9,294 nucleotides of DNA from Pseudomonadota bacterium (GCA_023427285.1 JAEZBH010000057.1:1-9294); one strand, 5' to 3'. Positions 1 to 5,529 are shown, numbered from the stretch's first letter. A program made the numbers and translations. Notes: generated by a model not told the origin, from the letters alone.

Positions 1-285
1 GTTCACCAGAATACCGAGAGTCCCGAAGCTGCGAACAGCCGTTTCCACAGCAGCCACCCGGTCTTCTTCCTTAACCACGTTGCAGGCCGTCCCCACGGCA
101 GCGCCGCCCTGCTGACGAATGCCATCAGCGACAGCCTCCGCGGCTTCCAAATGGAGATCCGAAACGACGACGGACGCGCCTGCCCCGGCGAACATTTCAG
201 CAATGGCCTTGCCAATTCCGGCACCGCCACCCGTTACAAGGGCAATCTCACCATCCAGTCGGAACAGTGTCGGATCGTAAGCCAT
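1..285 (-). CDS. SDR family NAD(P)-dependent oxidoreductase, 7-alpha-hydroxysteroid dehydrogenase-like (5' part only)
   Basis: This is a Rossmann-fold short-chain dehydrogenase cut off by the window edge after 95 codons. The N-terminal cofactor motif TGGGAGIG is at residues 18-25. It is followed by the strand 'ASVVVSDLH' with an Asp at the second strand end, which usually signals NAD(H) preference. The visible part ends in ILVN, the beginning of the family's NNAG motif. The opening residues (FRLDGEIALVTGG, then GASVVVSD) resemble E. coli HdhA more than FabG as I remember them, but substrate cannot be decided from this part. The start at 285 has GGAGG 5 nt upstream. A second in-frame ATG at 297 has no ribosome binding site. 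The catalytic Ser-Tyr-Lys lie outside the window. It is probably a host gene flanking the element. Confidence 0.93.
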   Translation of the reverse strand, partial: MAYDPTLFRLDGEIALVTGGGAGIGKAIAEMFAGAGASVVVSDLHLEAAEAVADGIRQQGGAAVGTACNVVKEEDRVAAVETAVRSFGTLGILVN

Positions 286-673
286 TCCTGCCTCCATTTT
301 GAGAGCTGCGCCTGCTGCGAGCGCATCTGAACAAATTGGAATTTCACTTGGATGGGCACCGGCACGCAGCCTCTGCACTCGAGAACGCCTGACGCACCAA
401 CTCGTTCTGACGGGTCCGCGAGCGTCGCCTTCCCTACCGGCACGCGCATCGGGACCTTGGCCATGGGCGCAGGTGCCCGCTGGCCATCGAGGATGCCTTG
501 GGAACGGCCAAGACCGAACGTCGGTGCTGACAACGCTGAGACGCGCAGCTGGCACGACCGGGCCGAAGAAAAGCCCCATTTGGTTACGGTCGGTAAGAAG
601 AAGGAAGCAAAAGGGCTGCGCATTGCTATTACTACGCCACTCCCTCAACGCCAAAATGACCGAAAAGACCATA
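286..673. other. GC-rich non-coding stretch between dehydrogenase and element
   Basis: No gene is supported here. Open frames on both strands give arginine/proline/serine-rich translations without recognisable domains or good ribosome binding sites. I found no tRNA, no CCA-type 3' end and no strong terminator. Composition is host-like (GC-rich) up to about 640 and then turns AT-rich. The left boundary of the element therefore probably lies between about 640 and 720. The dehydrogenase promoter should be here on the minus strand, but no convincing -35/-10 pair was seen. Confidence 0.5.
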
Positions 674-703
674 TTGATTAATGACTTATACACGGACTAT
701 ATA
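674..703 (+). promoter_or_regulatory. Predicted sigma70 promoter of the 759-1694 gene
   Basis: TTGATT (674-679) and TATATA (698-703) form a -35/-10 pair with an 18-nt spacer. They lie in an AT-rich stretch about 55 nt upstream of the ATG at 759. A perfect 10-bp palindrome, AAAACGTTTT (719-728), lies just downstream of the predicted transcription start and could be an operator. This is motif matching only. Confidence 0.45.
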
Positions 704-758
704 CAATCTATCGGTTAAAAAACGTTTTCGTAGTGTGCGATAAAGAGGGGGGAGCGTA

Positions 759-1694
759 ATGCAAATAACTGTACCGCATAAAATCTATTATACCGCCAAC
801 TCGGTACAGCTCCCCGATGTAATCGAGTCCTTGCAAGCTCAACAAAGACTTCTTCAAGAGGGGATTGCAGTCTTGGCTCGGGCTGCTCCAGATTCCGACC
901 TAAGACTCATTGCAATTCATGTCAATAAAATCGCCTCAGGAAGCCTACTTATCGACCTAGGAATTGAACTATACCACGCATATCAAACATCAATTGACGA
1001 TAAAGTCATAAAAGGCATTGAAGGTTTACTGGGGGTAGATGTGTCACCTGAATATGAATCTCTGGTTACAATTGCATCCCTGGGAGTGACCTTCTTTGTA
1101 TCTCAGTGGGCATACGATGCCGTTTTTAAAAAACGTAAAAAAGATCACCCAGATCTCCCACACATTCCTCCAATTCATATTGAAGGAAGCTACAATAACG
1201 TTGTTAATATTATTGCAGATAAGCTTCAAATAGAACCCCAAGCTGTGGAACGCGCCTTCGCAGACGAACTCCCGGCAACCAAACGGAATCAACTTATACC
1301 ACGCGTAACTGACTTTTTCCGCCCTGCAAAAAACACGCCTGGATCAGAAATTGAGATTCCAGGTGTAGGTAGAATTGATGCGCAGACCATTTCGGAATAT
1401 CCCAGTGAAGCCGACCTAGCAGGACTAATAGAAACAACAACACTAATTTATCCACGTACAAAAATAGAAATCCGTGCAACTGACCGAGACAGCCTCAAGT
1501 CAGGATGGAAGGCAAAAATTATCGGAGATAAGAATTTTCCAAATAAGCTCCCGATGGAGCTTGCCCCCACCATCAACGCCGACAGACTGGCAGATTTTAA
1601 GACAGCAACCGTAGACCTCGCCATAGAGTTAGCACGAGACTCCAGCGGAGCACTAAGAGCAAAACGCCTGCACCTACAAAGATTCTATGAATAA
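759..1694 (+). CDS. Accessory protein of unknown function with one predicted membrane segment (311 aa)
   Basis: I do not recognise the family. The start at 759 follows a strong GGGGGGAG ribosome binding site (747-754, 4-nt spacer). Residues 1-95 look mixed alpha/beta. Residues about 100-123 form a hydrophobic stretch (SLVTIASLGVTFFVSQWAY) followed by a basic cluster KKRKK (124-128), consistent with one membrane pass or a buried helix. Residues 138-185 look helical. The C-terminal part (about 195-311) alternates short strands (EIEIPGVG, KIEIRATDRD, WKAKIIG) and ends in a helix, suggesting a separate beta-rich domain. Composition is about 42% GC in two hand-counted 60-base rows, against 68% in the integrase, so it was probably acquired separately. 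It has its own promoter and a hairpin after it. By position it is the cargo gene of the element. A defence or superinfection role is only a guess. Confidence 0.85.
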   Translation: MQITVPHKIYYTANSVQLPDVIESLQAQQRLLQEGIAVLARAAPDSDLRLIAIHVNKIASGSLLIDLGIELYHAYQTSIDDKVIKGIEGLLGVDVSPEYESLVTIASLGVTFFVSQWAYDAVFKKRKKDHPDLPHIPPIHIEGSYNNVVNIIADKLQIEPQAVERAFADELPATKRNQLIPRVTDFFRPAKNTPGSEIEIPGVGRIDAQTISEYPSEADLAGLIETTTLIYPRTKIEIRATDRDSLKSGWKAKIIGDKNFPNKLPMELAPTINADRLADFKTATVDLAIELARDSSGALRAKRLHLQRFYE

Positions 1695-1725
1695 CACAAA
1701 AACAAATAATTTAAAAAATAAGTGG

Positions 1726-1757
1726 TAACGCCAGTAATTTTATGATTACTGGCGTTA
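1726..1757. terminator. Bidirectional hairpin between convergent genes
   Basis: TAACGCCAGTAAT (1726-1738) and ATTACTGGCGTTA (1745-1757) form a perfect 13-bp stem with a 6-nt loop, placed between the stops at 1694 (plus) and 1782 (minus). On the minus strand the stem is followed within about 6 nt by a U-rich run (opposite AAAAAATAAG at 1713-1722), so it would work best for the minus-strand gene. On the plus strand the T-run comes only about 20 nt later. Confidence 0.7.
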
Positions 1758-1781
1758 ACGCACCGTACTACAATAATTTTT

Positions 1782-2099
1782 TTAAGATCTAACCATCTCT
1801 AAACTCATTAAAATTGAAATTTTTTCAAGATACCTATCCAAATACTTCTTAGACCTATTTGGAGAAATTGAGTTTATATAAAAATGAATCATATGACCAT
1901 CAAATGATCCATTGTAGGATAGCTGCCTAATCACCTCATCGGTTAAGCCATCAATCTTCAACTTATAGCCATCACCGTCCAGATCCGCATGTTCATCAGA
2001 AATAAACCCTAATGGCTGGTACTGCCGATTAAAAAACGTCCAGGTCCCATCAGTATTGCGTTGCATTCCGTACGGAAAAACCACCCCTAATATACGCAC
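1782..2099 (-). CDS. Hypothetical protein, 105 aa
   Basis: This is an unrecognised small protein with no membrane segment. The N-terminal half is aromatic and beta-like (VFPYGM, then TWTFFNRQYQPLGF at residues 19-32). A DLDGDG acidic stretch (about 40-45) resembles a loop more than a true EF-hand, as no helix-loop-helix frame is evident. The C-terminus is basic and helical (SKKYLDRYLEKISIL). The start is a GTG at 2099 with a six-G run 7 nt upstream (opposite 2107-2112). A later ATG at codon 12 (2066) is the alternative. It is the most AT-rich gene here: a hand count of 1861-1920 gives about 28% GC. It lies downstream of the repressor on the same strand, so it may be expressed in the lysogenic state, and it ends at the shared hairpin. 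Confidence 0.7.
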   Translation of the reverse strand: MRILGVVFPYGMQRNTDGTWTFFNRQYQPLGFISDEHADLDGDGYKLKIDGLTDEVIRQLSYNGSFDGHMIHFYINSISPNRSKKYLDRYLEKISILMSLEMVRS

Positions 2100-2132
2100 T
2101 GAAAAGCCCCCCAGAAAATAAGCATTGATTCA

Positions 2133-2154
2133 TTACTGACCACAAATTCAGTAA
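2133..2154 (-). terminator. Weak hairpin downstream of the repressor gene
   Basis: TTACTGA (2133-2139) and TCAGTAA (2148-2154) are perfect 7-bp arms around an 8-nt loop, 26 nt past the repressor stop. No U-run follows directly, so this may be a weak or partial terminator. It also marks the change from GC-rich control genes to the AT-rich accessory block. Confidence 0.3.
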
Positions 2155-2179
2155 GCCGTGCCCCGCGATTAACTGGAAA

Positions 2180-2842
2180 TCAAACCCAGCGGCCAATCCA
2201 GATGACGCGGCCGATGACTTGCATCTCACCGTCGTATGCATCGATCGGGCTTACGGAACGGTTATCGCTGTTGATCTGGTAGCCGCCGTTCGGGAGCTTG
2301 CGAACCCGCTTGATCATGCCGAGTTCGCCATAGGACAGCGCCCAGATCGCGTCCTGGCGGTTGACCTCTTTCTGGCTGGTGTCGATCAGGATGATGTCAC
2401 CGTCGCGCAAGGTGGGCTCCATGGAATCCCCCTCGCCTCGCGCCACGAACAGATCAGAGAATTTCCCACCCGCACGACCGCGCAGCCATGCCTTCTGGAA
2501 CGGCACGACGCCCAACTGCTGGAATTCGGTAAAAACCGAGCCGCCACCCATGGAATAGCCAAGCGCCAGTTCGGGCACGAGGACCACACCCAACTGCTCG
2601 GCAACTTGCTCGGGCGTCGGCGCCGGCAGCGCCCCTTCTGACGGATCATCGGTTTCACCGGAGAGATACTGAGGAGTTGTGCCCAGCTCCCGCGCGATCC
2701 GATGGAGATGCGAGGAACCCGATGTGAAGCCCTTTTCTAGCTTCGCGATGGTGGCCTGAGAGACGTTTGCACGACGAGCAAGCTCGGACTGGGACAAGCC
2801 CAAGTCCGTTCTCAGCTTCGCAATGCGTTCACCAACCGTCAT
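2180..2842 (-). CDS. LexA/CI-like repressor: XRE helix-turn-helix plus S24 peptidase domain (220 aa)
   Basis: This is the element's maintenance repressor. Residues 4-60 are an XRE-type HTH, with recognition region 'LSQSELARRANVSQATIAKLEKG' spread over 16-38. Residues about 85-218 are the S24 fold. The catalytic Ser is S140 in GDSMEPTLRDGD, and the general-base Lys is K178 in GMIKRVRK. The C-terminal VIGRVIWIGRWV is typical of phage repressors. Homologues cut themselves between Ala-Gly (or Cys-Gly) about 35-40 residues before the Ser under RecA stimulation. Here that segment reads YSMGGGSVF, with no such dipeptide. The start at 2842 has little ribosome binding site, and operator O1 covers its presumed -10 (GGAATAAT on the minus strand), so it is probably autoregulated and perhaps leaderless. 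It is divergent from the Cro-like gene. Confidence 0.93.
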   Translation of the reverse strand: MTVGERIAKLRTDLGLSQSELARRANVSQATIAKLEKGFTSGSSHLHRIARELGTTPQYLSGETDDPSEGALPAPTPEQVAEQLGVVLVPELALGYSMGGGSVFTEFQQLGVVPFQKAWLRGRAGGKFSDLFVARGEGDSMEPTLRDGDIILIDTSQKEVNRQDAIWALSYGELGMIKRVRKLPNGGYQINSDNRSVSPIDAYDGEMQVIGRVIWIGRWV

Positions 2843-2851
2843 GCCCGCACA

Positions 2852-2869
2852 TTATTCCAACTGGAATAA
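2852..2869. promoter_or_regulatory. Operator O1 (repressor/Cro binding site)
   Basis: TTATTCCA-AC-TGGAATAA is a perfect palindrome with 8-bp arms, 10 bp upstream of the repressor start. It shares the core ATTCCAnnTGGAAT with the second site at 2902-2915, and the centres are 48 bp apart. Its right arm, read on the minus strand, gives the only -10-like sequence for the repressor gene. Confidence 0.8.
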
Positions 2870-2890
2870 CGCGCCACCCTCAATATGCAC

Positions 2891-2919
2891 TTGACTGATT
2901 AATTCCATTTGGAATATCT
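2891..2919 (+). promoter_or_regulatory. Rightward early promoter (cro-type) overlapped by O2
   Basis: TTGACT (2891-2896) matches a -35 well. The -10 is less clear: GAATAT/ATATCT around 2912-2919 with a 15-18-nt spacer. Transcription would start at about 2924-2930, at or beside the ATG at 2928, implying a leaderless or nearly leaderless message. Confidence 0.5.
2902..2915. promoter_or_regulatory. Operator O2 (repressor/Cro binding site)
   Basis: ATTCCA-TT-TGGAAT is a perfect palindrome with the same core and spacer length as O1. It lies between the -35 and -10 of the predicted rightward promoter, where binding would block RNA polymerase. Confidence 0.8.
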
Positions 2920-2927
2920 CTTTGCAC

Positions 2928-3293
2928 ATGAGCAACGACCCAACCCCCTTTGAAGCCCTCGAGACGGCGGTGAGCCACGCAGGTTCCCAGACAGCATTCG
3001 CCAAATTCATTGGCGTTAAGCAGTCGACCGTTTGGAAATGGCTCCAGTGTGGAAAGCCTCTTCCAGCCGAGTACGTACTCAAGGCCGAACAGAAGACAGG
3101 CGTTTCCCGCCACCTGCTCCGGCCCGACATCTATCCCGTCGATCTCCAGCCCTTCGCCCCCTTTGCCGAGAACGCAACAAGCCTCTCCGGCAAAGATCCG
3201 TGCGGTCGGCAGGCAGATTTGCACCGCGGCAACGAGGCCGAACAATGGCCCGCAACCACGTCCACAGTTCCAAGGGAGGAGAACCGGAAATGA
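2928..3293 (+). CDS. YdaS/Cro-like helix-turn-helix regulator (121 aa)
   Basis: This gene has the position of lambda cro: divergent from the repressor, with both operators in between. Residues 7-60 form a short HTH domain (ALETAVSHAGSQTAFAKFIGV, then KQSTVWKWL as recognition helix). It is followed by GKPLPAEYVL and RHLLRPDIYP (61-70), the ending typical of YdaS-like phage Cro proteins. The remaining 50 residues (71-121) are low-complexity and polar, longer than the usual family member. The ATG at 2928 has no Shine-Dalgarno. The TTG at 2922 in the same frame is a weaker start. The stop overlaps the next gene as ATGA, so the two are coupled. It should repress the repressor gene and start the lytic or excision programme. 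Confidence 0.85.
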   Translation: MSNDPTPFEALETAVSHAGSQTAFAKFIGVKQSTVWKWLQCGKPLPAEYVLKAEQKTGVSRHLLRPDIYPVDLQPFAPFAENATSLSGKDPCGRQADLHRGNEAEQWPATTSTVPREENRK

Positions 3294-3610
3294 CTGAAGG
3301 TCAGAAACCAGCGCCGCCGCGCATGATCCACCTCGGGGGCCTGAGCCATCGGGAAGAGCGCATGCGCATGGAATGCCTGCGGATGGCCGCCGATGCTGGC
3401 GGCACGTCGAACCAGATCCTTGCTCGCGCCGAGGCCATGGCTCGCCACATCGAAGAGGCCCCGACCGAGCTTGCGCGGAACAACCGCTGGACCTGCCTGC
3501 GGATGGCCAGCCAGATGGAAAATACCCTGCAGGCAAATGACGACATCGTCCGCATAGCTCTGGACTTCGAAGGGTTCATTTACGGCACGGCCACCCAGAC
3601 CCCAGCCTAG
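3290..3610 (+). CDS. Hypothetical phage-type protein, 106 aa
   Basis: I do not recognise it. The start at 3290 overlaps the preceding stop (ATGA) and has GGGAGGAG (3274-3281) at 8-nt spacing. The protein is soluble and largely helical. Two short related segments, ECLRMAADAG (about 24-33) and TCLRMASQME (about 65-74), suggest an internal duplication of a helix pair. The open frame extends upstream in a frame shadowing the Cro-like gene, but that part is arginine/proline-rich and has no signal. By position it is an early regulatory or accessory gene in the rightward operon. Confidence 0.75.
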   Translation: MTEGQKPAPPRMIHLGGLSHREERMRMECLRMAADAGGTSNQILARAEAMARHIEEAPTELARNNRWTCLRMASQMENTLQANDDIVRIALDFEGFIYGTATQTPA

Positions 3611-3629
3611 CCCCACCAGTTTGCCCCCA

Positions 3630-3770
3630 ATGTTTCAGCGCCATTTTGTTGAGTGTTGCATGACCAGAATACGCCCTCCCGCATCGGCCCATGAGGCAAC
3701 CACACGCATACCCGCCCACAGCACATGGGGCGGGTATGCAGTGGCTCCCAGCATGAAGGAGGCTGCATGA
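3630..3770 (+). CDS. Possible small ORF (46 aa) coupled to the Ogr-like gene
   Basis: An ATG at 3630 (or in-frame ATG 3660, 36 aa) opens a frame whose TGA at 3768-3770 overlaps the next start as ATGA. The peptide runs MTRIRPPASAHEATTRI, then STWGGYAVAPSMKEAA. The stop-start overlap and the embedded AAGGAGG that serves the next gene argue for real coupled translation. Neither start has a strong ribosome binding site, and a 12-bp hairpin lies inside the frame. I do not know a family with certainty. Confidence 0.45.
   Translation: MFQRHFVECCMTRIRPPASAHEATTRIPAHSTWGGYAVAPSMKEAA
3706..3739. repeat. 12-bp perfect GC-rich inverted repeat upstream of the Ogr-like gene
   Basis: GCATACCCGCCC (3706-3717) and GGGCGGGTATGC (3728-3739) form a perfect stem with a 10-nt loop, ending 27 nt before the ATG at 3767. 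No T-run follows, so it is not a standard terminator. It could be a regulator binding site or an RNA structure that limits access to the AAGGAGG at 3756-3762. Confidence 0.6.
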
Positions 3771-4096
3771 TGCCCCGTCCCGCCCCTCGCCTGCCCCACA
3801 TCCGCTGCCCGCATTGCGGCACGCGGGCGTTCGCCCGCAGCGCGGGAAAAGCTACCGAGACCTACCGCGAGATTTACTACCACTGCCGCGAGGCGCTGAT
3901 GTGCGGCCACGTCTTTGTGGTCGGCATGGAAATCCTGCGCACAATTCGGCCCTCCGCCATGCCCAACCCGGCAATCCGCCTGCCGATCAGGGCCTACGTG
4001 GCGGCGAACGATCACACCCCCTTGCCTGCCAATGACGACTATCAGCCGGCACCGCTGCCGCCCGCCACCACCGGAGGAATTTCCGACACCGGCTGA
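3767..4096 (+). CDS. Ogr/Delta-type zinc-finger transcriptional activator (109 aa)
   Basis: Ogr of phage P2 and Delta of satellite P4 are zinc-binding activators of P2 late promoters. Here C14-x2-C17-x22-C40-x5-C46 reproduces the family's CX2C-X22-C spacing, with one more residue before the last Cys (X5 rather than X4). The typical surroundings are present: RCPHCGTRA, then YREIYYHCREALMCGHVFV. The N-terminal extension (residues 1-12) and the tail after residue 60 (proline/alanine-rich, about 49 residues) make it longer than the about 72-aa P2 Ogr. AAGGAGG (3756-3762) suits either ATG 3767 or ATG 3770. With no late genes in the element, its target would be promoters of a helper phage or of the element's own replication block. 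Confidence 0.85.
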   Translation: MMPRPAPRLPHIRCPHCGTRAFARSAGKATETYREIYYHCREALMCGHVFVVGMEILRTIRPSAMPNPAIRLPIRAYVAANDHTPLPANDDYQPAPLPPATTGGISDTG

Positions 4097-4217
4097 CGCT
4101 TCGCCGTCCACCCCCTGAGAAACCCCACAGAATTTCAAGCCTGCCGACACCGTCGCGCGGGAAAGGACAAGCCTTGCCCAAAGCCATCCCACTTTTCGCC
4201 CGTCATGGAGGGACATC

Positions 4218-5006
4218 ATGAGCGAAGGCCGCGCATGGATGCCGCTTTATGTCGCCGATTATCTGGCCGACACGCGCCACCTCTCCACCACCGAGCACGG
4301 GGCCTACCTGCTGCTCATCATGCACGCCTGGACGAACAACGGGCAGTTGCCGCTGGACGAAGCCCGCCTTGCGCGCATTGCAGGCCTCAACAGCCGGGAA
4401 TGGACGGCCTCGCGCGCGGTCATTCTCGATTTCTTCGCCCGCTATGAAGACGGCTACCGCAACAAGCGCGTGGATGCCGAACTCTCCCGCACGGACGCGC
4501 TGATCGAAAAACGTCGTCGCGCCGGCAAGGCATCGGCCGCGAGCCGGCGGCAACGCAGCGCCAGCACATGTTCAACACATGTTGGAACAGAAGCCCCAAC
4601 ATACGGGCCAACACCAGACCAACAAACGGCCAGACCGTCACAGTCACCATACGTATCAGCATCAGCTTACGCTGCTGCTGATACTGCGCCGGAGCCGCAG
4701 CGGCAGCAGCCCGCAACCCTTCCCCGAAAGCCAATTCCGCCCGGCTGGCAGCCCTCGCCTGAGGATCTCGCCTTCGTCGCCATGTCCACGCCGGGCAACG
4801 CCTGGTCGCCTGAAAAACTCACGAGGATCACCCATGAATTCGTCGCCCATTACCGCAGCCGTGGAAATCTCAGCGCTGACTGGTCGGCTGATTTCCGCCG
4901 CTGGGTCCTGCGCCAGCCGCGCTTCGAGCGCGCCGTTGAAACCCCAAGCCCCGCAGGGTTCAGCGATCCGATCCTACGAGCCGTTGAGGCTGAAATGGGA
5001 GCCTGA
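4218..5006 (+). CDS. Phage replication initiation protein: DUF1376 plus DnaT-like domain (262 aa)
   Basis: Residues 7-95 are DUF1376 (WMPLYVADYLADTRHLSTTEHG at 7-28, then AYLLLIMHAWTNNGQLP), a domain found in phage replication modules. A basic patch, KRRRAGKASAASRR (98-111), is followed by a disordered Thr/Pro/Ala linker (112-172). Residues 176-235 (GWQPSPEDL, FVAHYRSRG, ADWSADFRRWVLRQ) match the DnaT-type ssDNA-binding/primosome domain, with W177, F208, W222, F226 and W229 in the expected places. GGAGGG lies 5 nt before the ATG. It probably opens the origin and recruits the host DnaB helicase. The linker-coding DNA holds iteron-like repeats and a hairpin, as the lambda O gene does. The 3' end overlaps the next gene. 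Confidence 0.88.
   Translation: MSEGRAWMPLYVADYLADTRHLSTTEHGAYLLLIMHAWTNNGQLPLDEARLARIAGLNSREWTASRAVILDFFARYEDGYRNKRVDAELSRTDALIEKRRRAGKASAASRRQRSASTCSTHVGTEAPTYGPTPDQQTARPSQSPYVSASAYAAADTAPEPQRQQPATLPRKPIPPGWQPSPEDLAFVAMSTPGNAWSPEKLTRITHEFVAHYRSRGNLSADWSADFRRWVLRQPRFERAVETPSPAGFSDPILRAVEAEMGA
4565..4684. repeat. Candidate embedded replication origin: 12-nt iteron-like array and 14-bp hairpin
   Basis: CACATGTT occurs twice, at 4565-4572 and 4576-4583. From 4573 the words CAACA, GAACA, CAACA, CAACA, CAACA begin at 4573, 4585, 4597, 4609 and 4620, that is every 12 or 11 nt (about one helical turn). Then GTATCAGCATCAGC (4653-4666) and GCTGCTGCTGATAC (4671-4684) make a 14-bp inverted repeat with one mismatch and a TTAC loop. 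All of this lies in the linker-coding part of the initiator gene. The same period also places a Thr codon (ACA) every fourth residue, so a protein-level cause is possible. Confidence 0.45.
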
Positions 5007-5529
5007 GGGCTATCTTGAAAGCAACACCTTTCTCGGTCTGCCCCATGTGCCAGACCATGCCGTGCCCGCGGCCCTCAGCGCAATTACCAAGGCCATTTCT
5101 CATGCGCAGCACGGCCTTGAACCGGCCACGCGGCAGGAAGCCCTCAGCCTGATCGGCTCGCTGCGGCTGTCGAAAAATGCGGCGCGCATGCCCGGCGCCG
5201 ATGGCGAAGGCCGGGTGCGCGCCATGCTTGAGGAAATTGCCGATATTCCCGCCGACATTCTCCGCGCGGCGGTGCGCGAAATTCGCCTTTCAGGCCTTGA
5301 GCGGGACGACTGGTTTCCAACCGGCGGGCGCATTCGCGCCGCAGCATCGGCGGAAATTGCGCGGCGTCGCTTGCGGCTTCAGCGCCTGCTGCACTGGCAC
5401 GAGGATCTGGAGCGGCGGGCCCGCGCACAGGCGGAAAATGCAGGAGCGCTCACCGATGCAGAGCGCGACGAGCTGGCCGCCATTCGCCGCCGTCTCGGCC
5501 TCGGCGATGCCGCCCGAAAGGCCGCCTGA
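4984..5529 (+). CDS. Putative replication accessory protein, possible helicase loader (about 181 aa)
   Basis: The conserved-looking part starts at EGYLESNTFLGLPHVPDHAV (from about 5005). The central region (DIPADILRAAVREI, then DDWFPTGGRIRAAAS) resembles the helical pattern of phage helicase loader/replisome organiser domains (G39P type), in which a helix pair precedes a [FW]P[PT] turn. The C-terminus (EIARRRLRLQRLLHW to the end) is highly charged, helical and probably coiled. The start is uncertain: TTG 4984 is chosen because it lies near the upstream stop (5004-5006). ATG 4834 has GAGG at 7 nt but would require 170 bp of overlap read as low-complexity sequence. It follows the initiator gene directly and ends in TGATG, coupling it to the next gene. 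The function is inferred from context and this weak resemblance. Confidence 0.7.
   Translation: MRLKWEPEGYLESNTFLGLPHVPDHAVPAALSAITKAISHAQHGLEPATRQEALSLIGSLRLSKNAARMPGADGEGRVRAMLEEIADIPADILRAAVREIRLSGLERDDWFPTGGRIRAAASAEIARRRLRLQRLLHWHEDLERRARAQAENAGALTDAERDELAAIRRRLGLGDAARKAA

Noticed and set aside
299..718. Long plus-strand open frames and a minus-strand frame (234-623) in the left non-coding region
   Set aside because: Their translations are Arg/Pro/Ser-rich without domain-like patterns, they lack ribosome binding sites, and they span the composition change. They look like by-products of GC-rich DNA.
712..718. CGGTTAA at 712-718 repeated at 7675-7681 as an att core
   Set aside because: A 7-bp match between two regions of this size is expected about once by chance. 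It is mentioned in the junction finding but not annotated as an attachment site.
286..760. tRNA gene as integration target
   Set aside because: No T-loop GTTCRAnYC motif with matching acceptor stem was found on either strand here or near 7681.
2219..2641. Open frames antisense to the repressor
   Set aside because: They mirror the S24 repressor, whose HTH and catalytic Ser/Lys are clear. No start signal was seen for the antisense frames.
2840..2930. LexA/SOS box in the control region
   Set aside because: No CTG-N10-CAG or GTTC-N7-GTTC site was seen. The palindromes have a different core (ATTCCAnnTGGAAT) and fit the element's own repressor.
4579..4983. Upstream part of the frame that leads into the 4984-5529 gene
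   Set aside because: It is an alternative reading of the DnaT-like coding region, Ser/Arg/Pro-rich and without conserved pattern. Only the part from about 4984 is supported.
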